A DNA stretch of 29,863 bases, taken from the NCBI GenBank assembly GCA_964636865.1, contig CAZWVJ010000021.1, positions 1-29,863 on the forward strand, written 5' to 3'. The notes below the pieces were generated by a model. That model was not told where the DNA came from and did no database searches. It saw only the letters and a list, made by a program, of their open reading frames with translations. Shown here piece by piece: positions 1-8,086 of this stretch; position 1 is the first letter of the stretch, and the number at the start of each line of letters is the position of its first letter. The position numbers and the translations under genes are program-made. The stretch comes from B1SED10-75 sp964636865 (GTDB lineage: Bacteria > Bacillota > Dethiobacteria > DTU022 > PWGO01).

Positions 1-324
1 GGCAGCTGTGGGATCTTCCTGATCCCAGTGAATCTATTTCACAGAAGCAGGAACTGCCGGACAACTCTCTCGGGCATTTCCACAAAGAGTTACCAGTAGA
101 TCTGCATTATTTACTAATTCCATATCCACGGGATCTGAGCTATGGCCGCTTATATCAATCCCCTCTTCTTTCATTACTTCTGCTGCCCGCTGGTTAATTC
201 CTGACGGCGATATCCCCGCGCTGAACACTTCCATTACTTCGCTGCCATAATAACGGGCAAAACCCTCCGCCATCTGACTGCGGCAGGAATTACCCGTGCA
301 CAGGAAAACTACTCTTTTTTTCAT
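1..324 (-). pseudogene. arsC: Thioredoxin-coupled arsenate reductase (LMW-phosphatase fold), interrupted by an in-frame TAG; runs off the window
   Basis: Reduces arsenate to arsenite in the cytosol. The readable part is 96 residues from the ATG at 324. It has the P-loop CTGNSCRS (C9, C14, R15) and the second redox pair C81/C88 in CGNARESCP, so every residue known to act in this family is present. The family is normally about 130-140 residues. Here the frame meets TAG at 34-36 just after ASVK, yet past the stop the same frame reads IHWDQEDPTAA to the window edge. This matches the family's conserved HW..DDP segment after VKRE. The sequence therefore shows a full-length gene with one amber codon: a nonsense mutation, a base error or, much less likely, readthrough. 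The upstream ribosome site is weak (AAAGGTAG). The arsR/permease pair is 21 kb away, so this is not one ars operon. The family call is firm; whether the gene works is not. Confidence 0.85.
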
Positions 325-489
325 AAATTAAATTCACTACCTTTTCAAATTATTCTTTGCTCATTTTTTTGAATTTCAGTCATGCTTAATCAAATCTTAA
401 TCATCACAATTAATAATTAAGAACCCTTCTATCTTTCCCGCGACTACCGCCCCAACACCCACATTCCTTTCCTACGCCGGCTAAGGAGA

Positions 490-1128
490 TTACAGAGAAT
501 ATAAACTACCGGAAACTACTACAAAGCCCCCATTGCCATAATTGTCCCTCACTGTTTCCACGGAAATTATTTTTGAGGGCTCTTCAAATAACGTTTGACA
601 GATTTGTATACTTTTAAACTCAAGCTTGTTTAACCATTCCAAGATATCTTCAACTGCATAAAAAGTAGCGTACCTATAAAAATCACTTTTGTCAGATTTC
701 GCGGAAAGACTTTTTCCCAGCTTGCTGTTTTTATCAATGAAGCCAATTATTAAATTTCCACCGGATCGTAAGACCCTCCTTGCTTCTTGCAGAGCTTTAA
801 AAGGATCCTGCAGAAAACATAATGTAGTGACAATAGTTGCATAGTCAAAAGTATTCTCTCCAAAAGGCAAATTTTCTGCCACGGCATTATATACGGTTAT
901 TCCTCTCTTTTCTGCCAATTTTGCCATAGCTTTGGCAGGTTCAATGCCTTCTTTAATACCAAAAGGTTGCGCAAATCTGCCCGTCCCCACCCCTATTTCC
1001 AATCCTCTTCCCTTTGAGGGCATATACCTACCCAGGGCTAGTAGCTCGGATTGATAAATAATCGGGTTATTATCGAACCATTCGTCGTATTCCACTGACT
1101 TCTTTTCAAATACCTTTATGGCTCCCAT
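490..1128 (-). CDS. Class I SAM-dependent methyltransferase (Methyltransf_11 type)
   Basis: A 212-residue Rossmann-fold methyltransferase of unknown substrate. SAM-binding motif I is LEIGVGTGRF (43-52); the acidic EGIEP follows, then NLPFGENTFDYATIVTTLCFL (motif II/III region) and ARRVLRSGGNLIIGF. The ATG at 1128 is preferred because AAGGTG lies six bases upstream; a longer frame reaches back into the helicase gene but has no ribosome site. The gene starts 22 bases after the DEAD-box helicase stop on the same strand, so the two are probably co-transcribed. It is close to arsC but lacks the conserved cysteines expected of an arsenite methyltransferase (ArsM), so that role is not supported. The enzyme class is confident; the substrate is unknown. 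Confidence 0.85.
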   Translation of the reverse strand: MGAIKVFEKKSVEYDEWFDNNPIIYQSELLALGRYMPSKGRGLEIGVGTGRFAQPFGIKEGIEPAKAMAKLAEKRGITVYNAVAENLPFGENTFDYATIVTTLCFLQDPFKALQEARRVLRSGGNLIIGFIDKNSKLGKSLSAKSDKSDFYRYATFYAVEDILEWLNKLEFKSIQICQTLFEEPSKIISVETVRDNYGNGGFVVVSGSLYSL

Positions 1129-1150
1129 TTTCTTCACCTTACAGGGAATT

Positions 1151-2605
1151 TTATTGGTAGTATTTTTGCTTCTTGTAGTTCTTTTTTTGACCCTTATTCC
1201 CTTCATATTTCGGCCGGCTTTTCGGAAGTGCCCCCGTATAACGGTCTGAGCTCCTGTTCCTATCGTCATATTTTGGTCTTTTGGGCATCGGCGGAGTTTC
1301 TTCCGTTATTTTCACCGGCTTTCTATCAGGTTCTTTGGTCAGCAACTTTAAAGCGGCGGATAAAAGCGCTGCCGCATCGTTATTATGCAGCAATTCATCG
1401 GCAATACTTTTATATAAACAGGTGTCTTCCTCTCCCATGGTTGATCGAAGCTTAGCCACAGCCAGTCTCTGCTGGCCTTCTATGGCCTCATTCATAGTAG
1501 GAACAGGTATTTTAGCAATTTTCCTTTTTATAGTTTTTTCAATTAACCTTAGTTGCTCTTCTTCCCTTTGCGTAACAAAAGTTACGGCCATGCCTGACTG
1601 CCCCAGCCTTCCTGTCCGTCCAATTCGGTGAACATATCCTTCCGGATCTCGCGGTATATCAAAATTATATATATGAGTTACTCCCCCAATATCTAATCCT
1701 CGAGCAGCTACATCAGTAGCTACCAATATTTCAGTAGTACCATCCCTGAAATGACGTAATACATTCTCTCGCTTGGGCTGGCTCAAATCGCCATGGATTG
1801 CTTCAGCAGAATAACCACGTCTAGTAAGCCCCTCAAAGAGCTCATCTACTCGCTTTTTTGTCCTTCCAAATATTATGGCCAGATCAGGCGATTGTATATC
1901 CAAAAGACGACAGAGCACGTCAAATTTTTGCCTTTCCGGCACTTCCAGATAATTCTGTTCTGTGTTTGGAACTGTAACTTCTTTAGATCTAACACTTACA
2001 AATTCAGCCTCTGACATAAATCGCTTAGCCAAATCCTGGATAGTTTTGGGCATGGTCGCAGAAAACAGCATTGTTTGTCGTTCTTTAGGAACTTCCGAAA
2101 GTATGGTTTCTATATCTTCTATAAATCCCATATTTAACATTTCATCTGCTTCATCAAGAACCACTGTTACTATCTCCTGCAGGCGAAGGGTTTTTCTTCT
2201 CATGTGGTCCATTAAGCGGCCCGGAGGTCCTACAACTATTTGGGGTTTATTCTTAAGAGCCCTTATTTGCCTGTTAATATCCTGTCCTCCGTATATTGGA
2301 AGCGCCCGAACCCCTTTATGTTTACCAATGGTATTTATTTCTTCAGCCACCTGAACAGCTAGCTCCCTTGTGGGGGTAACCACAAGCCCCATAATTTTAT
2401 CCTGTCCTTGATTCATTTTTTCAATCATGGGTATTCCGAAAGCAGCTGTTTTACCTGTACCTGTTTGTGCCTGTCCGATTAAATCTCGGAAAGACATAGC
2501 CAAAGGAATAGTTCGTTCCTGAATCGGAGTAGTTTCTTCAAAACCCATATCGATCACAGCCCGTAATACCGGGGCGCTTAGATTCATTTCCTCAAAAGTA
2601 GGCAT
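1151..2605 (-). CDS. DEAD-box ATP-dependent RNA helicase (CshA/DeaD-like)
   Basis: A 484-residue RNA-unwinding ATPase, expected in ribosome assembly, RNA decay or cold adaptation. Visible motifs: Q motif around PIQ (27-29), Walker A AQTGTGKT (46-53), PTRELA (78-83), DEAD (151-154), SAT (182-184), ARGLDI and HRIGRTGR in the second RecA domain. A basic low-complexity tail rich in K, R, P and Y follows. Motif Ib reads GPPGR where most family members have TPGR. The start at 2605 has AAGGAG nine bases upstream; an out-of-frame ATG four bases earlier is not used. A good promoter lies at 2628-2657 and a cold-shock gene sits upstream on the same strand, fitting a cold or RNA-structure role. The methyltransferase follows 22 bases downstream. 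The family call is very secure; CshA versus another DEAD-box paralogue is not decided. Confidence 0.95.
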   Translation of the reverse strand: MPTFEEMNLSAPVLRAVIDMGFEETTPIQERTIPLAMSFRDLIGQAQTGTGKTAAFGIPMIEKMNQGQDKIMGLVVTPTRELAVQVAEEINTIGKHKGVRALPIYGGQDINRQIRALKNKPQIVVGPPGRLMDHMRRKTLRLQEIVTVVLDEADEMLNMGFIEDIETILSEVPKERQTMLFSATMPKTIQDLAKRFMSEAEFVSVRSKEVTVPNTEQNYLEVPERQKFDVLCRLLDIQSPDLAIIFGRTKKRVDELFEGLTRRGYSAEAIHGDLSQPKRENVLRHFRDGTTEILVATDVAARGLDIGGVTHIYNFDIPRDPEGYVHRIGRTGRLGQSGMAVTFVTQREEEQLRLIEKTIKRKIAKIPVPTMNEAIEGQQRLAVAKLRSTMGEEDTCLYKSIADELLHNNDAAALLSAALKLLTKEPDRKPVKITEETPPMPKRPKYDDRNRSSDRYTGALPKSRPKYEGNKGQKKNYKKQKYYQ

Positions 2606-2627
2606 TCATTTAATCTCCTTAATAATA

Positions 2628-2657
2628 ATTATACTTGTATAAACCTTATTTTTCCAA
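2628..2657 (-). promoter_or_regulatory. Sigma-A-type promoter for the DEAD-box helicase
   Basis: Reading on the minus strand, TTGGAA (2652-2657), an 18-base spacer and a perfect TATAAT (2628-2633). Transcription would start near 2621, leaving a short leader that still contains the AAGGAG ribosome site of the helicase. Confidence 0.55.
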
Positions 2658-2714
2658 ACTTAATCTCCAACTTGATCTATAAAAAGACACCATAGAAAAG
2701 TTGAATATTAAATT

Positions 2715-2747
2715 AAGGGCATTCCCAATTAAACAGGAAATGCCCTT
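2715..2747. terminator. Hairpin terminator between the cold-shock and helicase genes
   Basis: The 9-bp stem AAGGGCATT / AATGCCCTT closes a 15-base loop. It lies just past the cold-shock stop and before the helicase promoter. On the minus strand the stem is followed by AATTTAATATT, and on the plus strand by TTCTTT. It probably ends the cold-shock transcript and separates it from the helicase unit. Confidence 0.6.
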
Positions 2748-2778
2748 TTCTTTCAGCTTCTGCTATATATATTCTCCT

Positions 2779-2976
2779 TTATAGGCGAACAACATTAGCA
2801 GCCTGAGGGCCGCGGTTTCCGTCAACTACATCATATTGCACAGATTCTCCTTCTTCCAGAGTCTTAAAACCATCACTCTGGATTGCGGAAAAATGAACAA
2901 ACACATCTCCACCTTCTTCGTTTTCAATGAAACCGTACCCTTTGTCAGCATTAAACCATTTTACCTTACCTTCCAT
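2779..2976 (-). CDS. csp: Cold-shock domain protein (CspA/CspB family)
   Basis: A 65-residue single-stranded nucleic acid-binding protein with the five-stranded OB fold and full family length. It has RNP1 KGYGFIE and RNP2 VFVHF, starts MEGKVKWFN and ends GPQAANVVRL, all typical. AAGGAGG lies about ten bases upstream of the ATG. A promoter sits about 120 bases upstream, giving the long leader usual for cold-shock mRNAs. It acts as an RNA chaperone in the cytoplasm. The DEAD-box helicase downstream is a common functional partner in cold adaptation, although a terminator lies between the two genes. Confidence 0.97.
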   Translation of the reverse strand: MEGKVKWFNADKGYGFIENEEGGDVFVHFSAIQSDGFKTLEEGESVQYDVVDGNRGPQAANVVRL

Positions 2977-3095
2977 ATTTTGGAGGCCTCCTTAATTATT
3001 ATTTATCAAAAAGCGGAATTGGGTCAAACTACTTTTACTTTACCCTGAAATCAGAGGCCTAAAAATCGTTTAACTTTTTCCTATCTTTTTAACAG

Positions 3096-3125
3096 ATTAT
3101 ATAATCCTAACACATATTTTCTTAA
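3096..3125 (-). promoter_or_regulatory. Promoter of the cold-shock gene with a leader of about 110 bases
   Basis: On the minus strand, TTAAGA (3120-3125), 18 bases, then perfect TATAAT (3096-3101). The predicted start near 3089 leaves a leader of about 110 bases before the ATG at 2976, including the palindromic GGAGGCCTCC next to the start. Such leaders in csp genes often fold in a temperature-dependent way; that role is inferred here. Confidence 0.5.
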
Positions 3126-3197
3126 ATTGCACGCTTTTATTAAAAATATTTTTTCGCGCTGCATTATTTTGAAGCAAATCATAATCACCGGATTAAT

Positions 3198-4940
3198 TTA
3201 CAATTCTTCCTGGTAATATTTTTTCTTGCAAAGGCTCCTCTGTAACTTACCCGAACTAGTTTTGGGAACAGTGCCCGGAGGAACTATTTTTATATCTTTG
3301 GGAGGGATAGAGCAAACTTCCACGGCTTTTTGGCGAATATTTTTACATAGCTCTTCAAGATTTTCTTGCTCTTTTGTTTCCGCAACTACTACAATGCTCT
3401 CTTTGCCCCTGCTGCCCTCCATACCAAATGCTATAACATTGCCCGTTCTAATGCCTTCCACTTCACCGGCTGCTCTCTCAATGTCCTCGGGAAAAATATT
3501 TCGTCCGGAAACAATTATTACATCTTTTATGCGGCCGCATAAAACCAATTCCGGATTTTCTCCCTTAGCGGGCTCCACAAAATAAGCCAGATCTCCGGTG
3601 CACAGCCACTCGCCGTTAAATTGGGTCTCCTTTAAATCGGGCCGTTTATAATAACCTGTAGTGAGAGACTTCCCTCTAATCTCCAATTCACCCACTTCCC
3701 TGATATCTTTAAACTCACCTGTGTCAAGATCCCGAATCCGCATCTCCAGGCCGGGGAGAGGTTCACCCAACAAAGGAAGGCGCTTGGTAGTTTTTGCTTC
3801 CGGTTCAGCCGGTTGCGCTATTCTTTTTTCCTCCAGGGCAAACCGCTCCACGGTGTCACAAACCATCCCCCGCATTAGAGGGGAAAAGCTGCCTGCGAGG
3901 GTAACTTCCGCAATTCCGAAAGCACAAAACACCGCTTCAGAGGGAAATCCAAAATCTCTGCCTATTTCTACAAACCGATCTACCGCTTGGGGGTCAATAG
4001 GCTCGGCACCGTTTAATGCAATGCGCATATTAGACAGATCCGGCGATTCCCCTGTCTCTTTCATACGTTTCAAGGATCTGCTTGCCAACACCCAGGAAAA
4101 ATTTGGCCCCGCAGTAATCGTAGCTTTATATTCATCAAGCCAGCGCATCCAATTAGCCGGCTTGGAAAGAAAATCCTGAGGAGAAGCCAAAATCAGAGAA
4201 CAACCTAAAATCATAGGCAATGTAAGGAAACCTATCAAGCCCATATCATGGTAAAGAGGAAGCCAGGAAACCAAAGTATCTTCTAGCTTAACTTCCGCCG
4301 CCTGAATCATTCCATCCACATTGGCGCAAACGCAACGGTGTGGAAGCATAACGCCTTTCGGCTCCGAAGTGGCCCCGGAAGTAAACTGCAAAATAGCCAG
4401 ACGTTCGGGATCTTCCGGTACTTCCCGGTAATCTTCCGGTTTAAACCCAGTAGAGCCCGGTTGAACCTGGTCCAGCTGAATTATCTGCGGATCTTCAGCA
4501 TCCGGTTGATAATAAGCAGCCATATCAGGATCTAAAAGAAGCAAAGAGCAATCGCCATATTTCATCAGCCCTCTGCACTGGGAAATAAATTGCTCTATGG
4601 AATCCAACCGCATGGGAATAGGCAATATAGTTACACACGCCCCTGCCAGCCACGCAGCCTGGAGGGCAGTCACCAGGTTCCTGGTCGTAGGTCCTAAAAA
4701 AGCCACGTGATCTCCCGGGGAAATACCCTGTGCCTGTATAGCAGCAGCCACAGCCAGAGCATCCCGGTGTAATTCTTTCCACGTGAGCTTTTCCGGGCCT
4801 TTGCCCTCGCTGGCTGCCGATCCCACAAAAGTTATAGACCCAGACTCCCGGGCTGCTTCGCTTATACGTGATATTAATGAACTTCCTCCTTCTTTCAATT
4901 CCACATTGCGTTTAAAAATCATATTTGAACTCATTTTCAT
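3198..4940 (-). CDS. Fatty acyl-AMP ligase-like adenylating enzyme (FadD32/FAAL type)
   Basis: A 580-residue ANL-superfamily enzyme expected to activate a fatty acid as acyl-AMP, usually for transfer to an acyl carrier protein. Visible: the AMP loop FTSGATSEPKGVM, SWLPLYHDMGL, LNGAEPI (typical of FAALs rather than CoA ligases), FGIAEVTLAGS, the hinge region GRIKDVIIVSGRNIFPEDIE, and the C-terminal catalytic lysine in TSSGKLQRS. The ATG at 4940 is chosen because GAGGAGGGG lies four to ten bases upstream; an in-frame start at 4955 has no such site. No ACP, polyketide synthase or thioesterase gene is beside it, so its acceptor is unknown. A long non-coding stretch separates it from the divergent ferredoxin gene. 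FAAL versus CoA ligase should be judged by the FAAL-specific insertion, which was not aligned here. Confidence 0.85.
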   Translation of the reverse strand: MKMSSNMIFKRNVELKEGGSSLISRISEAARESGSITFVGSAASEGKGPEKLTWKELHRDALAVAAAIQAQGISPGDHVAFLGPTTRNLVTALQAAWLAGACVTILPIPMRLDSIEQFISQCRGLMKYGDCSLLLLDPDMAAYYQPDAEDPQIIQLDQVQPGSTGFKPEDYREVPEDPERLAILQFTSGATSEPKGVMLPHRCVCANVDGMIQAAEVKLEDTLVSWLPLYHDMGLIGFLTLPMILGCSLILASPQDFLSKPANWMRWLDEYKATITAGPNFSWVLASRSLKRMKETGESPDLSNMRIALNGAEPIDPQAVDRFVEIGRDFGFPSEAVFCAFGIAEVTLAGSFSPLMRGMVCDTVERFALEEKRIAQPAEPEAKTTKRLPLLGEPLPGLEMRIRDLDTGEFKDIREVGELEIRGKSLTTGYYKRPDLKETQFNGEWLCTGDLAYFVEPAKGENPELVLCGRIKDVIIVSGRNIFPEDIERAAGEVEGIRTGNVIAFGMEGSRGKESIVVVAETKEQENLEELCKNIRQKAVEVCSIPPKDIKIVPPGTVPKTSSGKLQRSLCKKKYYQEEL

Positions 4941-5518
4941 TAATCCCCTCCTCAAATCGTTCCAATTTATTTATCCATGTCAACCAAATTATGCCCATAA
5001 ATATCTCAAATAGAAGTCGGTATAAAAAAATATATTCTACACATTGTATTAGCAAACCTTTTCAAAATTTTTGTTAAATTAAAAAATTGTGCTTGAAGAT
5101 ACATCAAACTCTGGCCTTAAGTATTAAGAACCAGCATATGCCTGGCCTAACATGACAAAATAACTGACGACAATTTTGTATCCATCATCGCCAAGTAAAT
5201 AATAGTCGTCCATGCCCGATAAAAAACCAAGTATTATCCCAGGTATTATAATAGATTAATTACCCGGGATGGGAATTATTTCTAAATTTGCATAGCATTC
5301 CGGGTGAGGGTTAATTGTGGTTTTGAATCAGGAAACCGTTTTCACAATTTGCAGGAATTTATAAGCGGGTTGAAGAACACTACCCTACGTTGATAATTCA
5401 CAAGAAATCCATAGATCATGCAAATTTATCAAAGCCGTTTACATACTACTATTAATCTTTAGGGGCATTTTCTTCATCAGCATTTCAGAGAAGTCTAGTT
5501 TTAAAGGAGGAACAAATA
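4941..5518. other. Divergent intergenic region (578 bases) between the acyl-AMP ligase and the ferredoxin gene
   Basis: No open frame with a plausible ribosome site is seen. It holds the ribosome sites of both flanking genes, a TTGCAGGAA motif at 5349-5357 (one of six similar intergenic copies in the window), and an imperfect inverted repeat at 5238-5268 (CCCAGGTATT / AATTACCCGGG) that encloses TATAAT at 5247-5252. That layout could be an operator over a promoter, but no good -35 was found on either strand. Confidence 0.4.
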
Positions 5519-6685
5519 ATGCATATGGGCGATTACCGGGGAGTATCAAAAGCACATCTGGAAGTAGCCAGGCATTACTCAAGCCCTTACCTCATGGGCC
5601 CTCCCATGTGCGATGAGCTTATAGCCTTGATAGAGCATATGTATACAGAAGAAGAAGCCGAGATAATAAAATACATGCCACCCTTGAGAGTGCGGACAGT
5701 GGAAAAACTGGCCCAAGAAAGCGGCAGGCCCATGGAAGAAGTAAAAAATATTCTTAACCGGCTTGCCCACGAGAAATATGTGATCTTTTCAATCAAAAAA
5801 GGGTCAAAAGAGTTATATTGCTTGCTCCCAATTATCCCGGGCACTTTTGAGTTAGTTCTTGTTAAACCCAACAGGGAATCTGTTACTCCCTGGCAAAAAA
5901 AATTTGCCGAACTACATGAAGCACTCTATAATACCGGTTATCTGGCCAATTACCATTTAAATAAAAAACCGGTAAATGCTGTGCGCTACTTGCCGGTTAA
6001 AGAAGCAATTCAAGGTGACCCCATGGCTTACCCTTCGGACTATCTTGAAGAAATTTTGGAACCTTTTCATGACTTTGCAGTGGGTACCTGCCAGTGCCGC
6101 CTCACCAAAAATACAGTCAACGAAGGATGTGGAGGAACTCTTGAGACCTGTGTAGTAATGGGTGAAATTGCCCGGCGGACAATTTCCCAGGGTAAAATGC
6201 GTTCCGCAAGCCGCCAGGAAGTAATAGACATTAAACGAGCAGCCGAGAAAGAAGGTCTGGTTACCTGGATGTTGAATGTGGAATCCAAACGGCTAAATAT
6301 TAGCTGTTCGTGCTGCGGATGCTGCTGCGGAGCATTGCGGACCGTCACCCAGTTCAACGCCCCGGGATTCATTGCTCCCCCACATTTTATACCTCAAATA
6401 GAAGCTTCCAAATGTACAGCATGCAACAAGTGCGTAGATGCTTGCCCTATGGACGCATTCTCCATGATAGAAGACGAAATGGGCAAGAAACCTGTCCACT
6501 ACCCCAAACGCTGTGTAGGATGCGGTCTTTGCGCAGTAGCATGCACTACCGGAAGTATCCGTATGAAAGCCGTAGCCGATTACGAAAAACCAAAGAATTT
6601 TTTAGGTTATCTGGCAAAATACGGTCCCCGTTACCTCAGCAACATGAGGCAGATACAGGTTAATAGGAAAAATCTTCAACGTTAG
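5519..6685 (+). CDS. Winged-helix-fronted 2x[4Fe-4S] ferredoxin-domain protein
   Basis: A 388-residue protein in three parts. The front (about residues 35-110) contains VRTVEKLAQESGRPMEEVKN and an ILNRLAHEKYV segment, which resembles a winged helix. The middle is Cys-rich: CQCR, a GCGG/TC stretch and SCSCCGCCCG. The end has two classical cluster motifs, CTACNKCVDACP and CVGCGLCAVACT, for two [4Fe-4S] clusters. Such proteins are widespread in strict anaerobes, but their role is not established; electron transfer or redox sensing are the obvious options. AAAGGAGG sits eight bases before the ATG. It stands alone, with no oxidoreductase next to it and a convergent metallopeptidase group downstream. 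The cluster domain is certain; the reading of the front domain is moderate. Confidence 0.85.
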   Translation: MHMGDYRGVSKAHLEVARHYSSPYLMGPPMCDELIALIEHMYTEEEAEIIKYMPPLRVRTVEKLAQESGRPMEEVKNILNRLAHEKYVIFSIKKGSKELYCLLPIIPGTFELVLVKPNRESVTPWQKKFAELHEALYNTGYLANYHLNKKPVNAVRYLPVKEAIQGDPMAYPSDYLEEILEPFHDFAVGTCQCRLTKNTVNEGCGGTLETCVVMGEIARRTISQGKMRSASRQEVIDIKRAAEKEGLVTWMLNVESKRLNISCSCCGCCCGALRTVTQFNAPGFIAPPHFIPQIEASKCTACNKCVDACPMDAFSMIEDEMGKKPVHYPKRCVGCGLCAVACTTGSIRMKAVADYEKPKNFLGYLAKYGPRYLSNMRQIQVNRKNLQR

Positions 6686-6883
6686 ACATTAGGATAATTC
6701 AAAACAAAAAATAACTGCTTCCTAATCTTTTCTACCTCAAATAAAGCAACATAATTCGCTGAAGGTATTATTTAAAAAAAATCTTTTAGTTTCCAACTTG
6801 AAATTAGATTGAGGTTTTATACACCTCTGCATCCGGCGGAAGATTTTTTTCAAAATTTGTATACGGCAAGCTCCATAGGTACA

Positions 6884-7321
6884 TTATTTAAACGGCCACA
6901 AGTTTTTCAGCCGTTTCCATAGCCCTCGCAGCCTCTTTGACTGCGAAGAAGTCGTTTCTTTTTCCCTGGGGCTTTTACGGGATTCTTCCTCCCACATCTC
7001 CTGATAAGCCATCTTTTCCACCCCGGACAGAGCTTCTACATGATGCCATACCTCGTGTTTAATGGTTTCTCGTAATTCTTCTTGCCAGACATCAGCACTT
7101 TCTCCTACCAGCAAAGCAACAAAGGAACCATAATAGATAACAATATGGTTGCCCATCTCATTAGATATGTACTCCCCCATGATATACCGGTCTTCATCAT
7201 ATTTATCCCGGTTTTCTTCCGGCAACACGATTATACCCATGTGCAATTCCTTTAACAACGGTGCCGGAACTTCTTCCTCAATAATACGCTCTGCAAAATC
7301 GCTAAACTCTTCTAACTTCAT
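6884..7321 (-). CDS. Small zincin metallopeptidase (Zincin_1 / DUF1025 type)
   Basis: A 145-residue predicted cytosolic zinc metallopeptidase. The zinc motif HEVWHH (H89, E90, H93) fits HExxH with the extra histidine common in this family. The segment before it, MGIIVLPEENRDKYDED and IVIYYGSF, matches the compact zincin core. The C-terminal 35 residues are basic and low in complexity (SKRLRGLWKRLKNLW) and may bind membrane or nucleic acid. Family members are about 115-130 residues, so the tail is extra. It is the last of three minus-strand genes, 164 bases after the VOC gene. Substrates of this family are unknown. Confidence 0.75.
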   Translation of the reverse strand: MKLEEFSDFAERIIEEEVPAPLLKELHMGIIVLPEENRDKYDEDRYIMGEYISNEMGNHIVIYYGSFVALLVGESADVWQEELRETIKHEVWHHVEALSGVEKMAYQEMWEEESRKSPREKETTSSQSKRLRGLWKRLKNLWPFK

Positions 7322-7485
7322 ATACTAACCTGCTCCCAAGTCAAAAAGGTTTGATCCGGATGATTCAACCTGCCTTCTATCTTTAATTGTATTTTTTTAA
7401 TTGAATTTTTCCTCCAGACAAAATCAGGCAAAAAAAGAAGCGATTTTTAATAGAATTCCCTTTCCCGCCATCTTCGGCCAAATTT

Positions 7486-8049
7486 TTAAACCTTTACCTT
7501 CTTTACATCTCCGGATAATACACCCATTCGCATCAGAGGTGCTCTTTGCACAACTGTAACCCGATCCATTAGCTTGGTCTCAATTAACTCCAAAATGATG
7601 CCGCAATCCTTTAAGGTGTCCAGGTAAGCAAAATGCGTCACCGCCCCTCCTTTGGTGGCAATATACCCTTCCTGCACTATATCGATGCCGGCATTTTTTA
7701 ATTGGGCTTTTTTTTGCTCAATGTTGCTCACATAATACCCCAGGTGATGTAGCATGTTGCCTTGTCTATAAGCATCTGCATAAATCCCTTTTTCCGCAGA
7801 AAAAACCTCAATAATTTCCACCTGAAACCTGCCGCTAAAGGCAATATATAGCTCAAGTTCCAGCTCGATCTTTTCCCCTAAAAAATAAATTTCCTGTTCC
7901 TTTGTATTGCTCCTAAACCAGGGGTTAAGATTAAGAAGTTTTGCATACCATTGCATAGATTCCCCCTTGTTTCCGGCGACCATGCCTAGTTGAGTTATTT
8001 GGGGATTTCCCCATCCTTTAATAATCTCCTCTGCCAAAGCCAAACCCAT
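7486..8049 (-). CDS. VOC (glyoxalase/bleomycin-resistance fold) family protein
   Basis: A 187-residue protein with the two babbab modules of the vicinal-oxygen-chelate fold: ITQLGMVAGNKGESMQWYAKLLNLNPW, then LHHLGYYVSNIEQKKAQLKNAGI and GIILELIET. Candidate metal ligands are the H in LHHLGY and the E in ILELIE; the usual first-module histidine appears as Q. The layout resembles methylmalonyl-CoA epimerase-like VOC proteins, but the reaction cannot be named. The start is uncertain: AAGGAGG is only two bases from the ATG at 8049, while the in-frame TTG two codons later has an eight-base spacing. It lies 37 bases after the membrane-protein gene, so the two are probably co-transcribed. Confidence 0.75.
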   Translation of the reverse strand: MGLALAEEIIKGWGNPQITQLGMVAGNKGESMQWYAKLLNLNPWFRSNTKEQEIYFLGEKIELELELYIAFSGRFQVEIIEVFSAEKGIYADAYRQGNMLHHLGYYVSNIEQKKAQLKNAGIDIVQEGYIATKGGAVTHFAYLDTLKDCGIILELIETKLMDRVTVVQRAPLMRMGVLSGDVKKVKV

Positions 8050-8086
8050 TACCTCCTTCCCTACAATCTATTAAAAATCCGTATAT

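Noticed and set aside
490..1128. Methyltransferase as arsenite methyltransferase (ArsM) because of arsC nearby
   Set aside because: The conserved arsenic-binding cysteines of ArsM are not seen, and it is coupled to the helicase gene rather than to arsC.
4956..4984. Promoter for the acyl-AMP ligase using TTGACA at 4979-4984
   Set aside because: The only -10 at proper spacing (AACGAT) would start transcription inside the ribosome-binding site.
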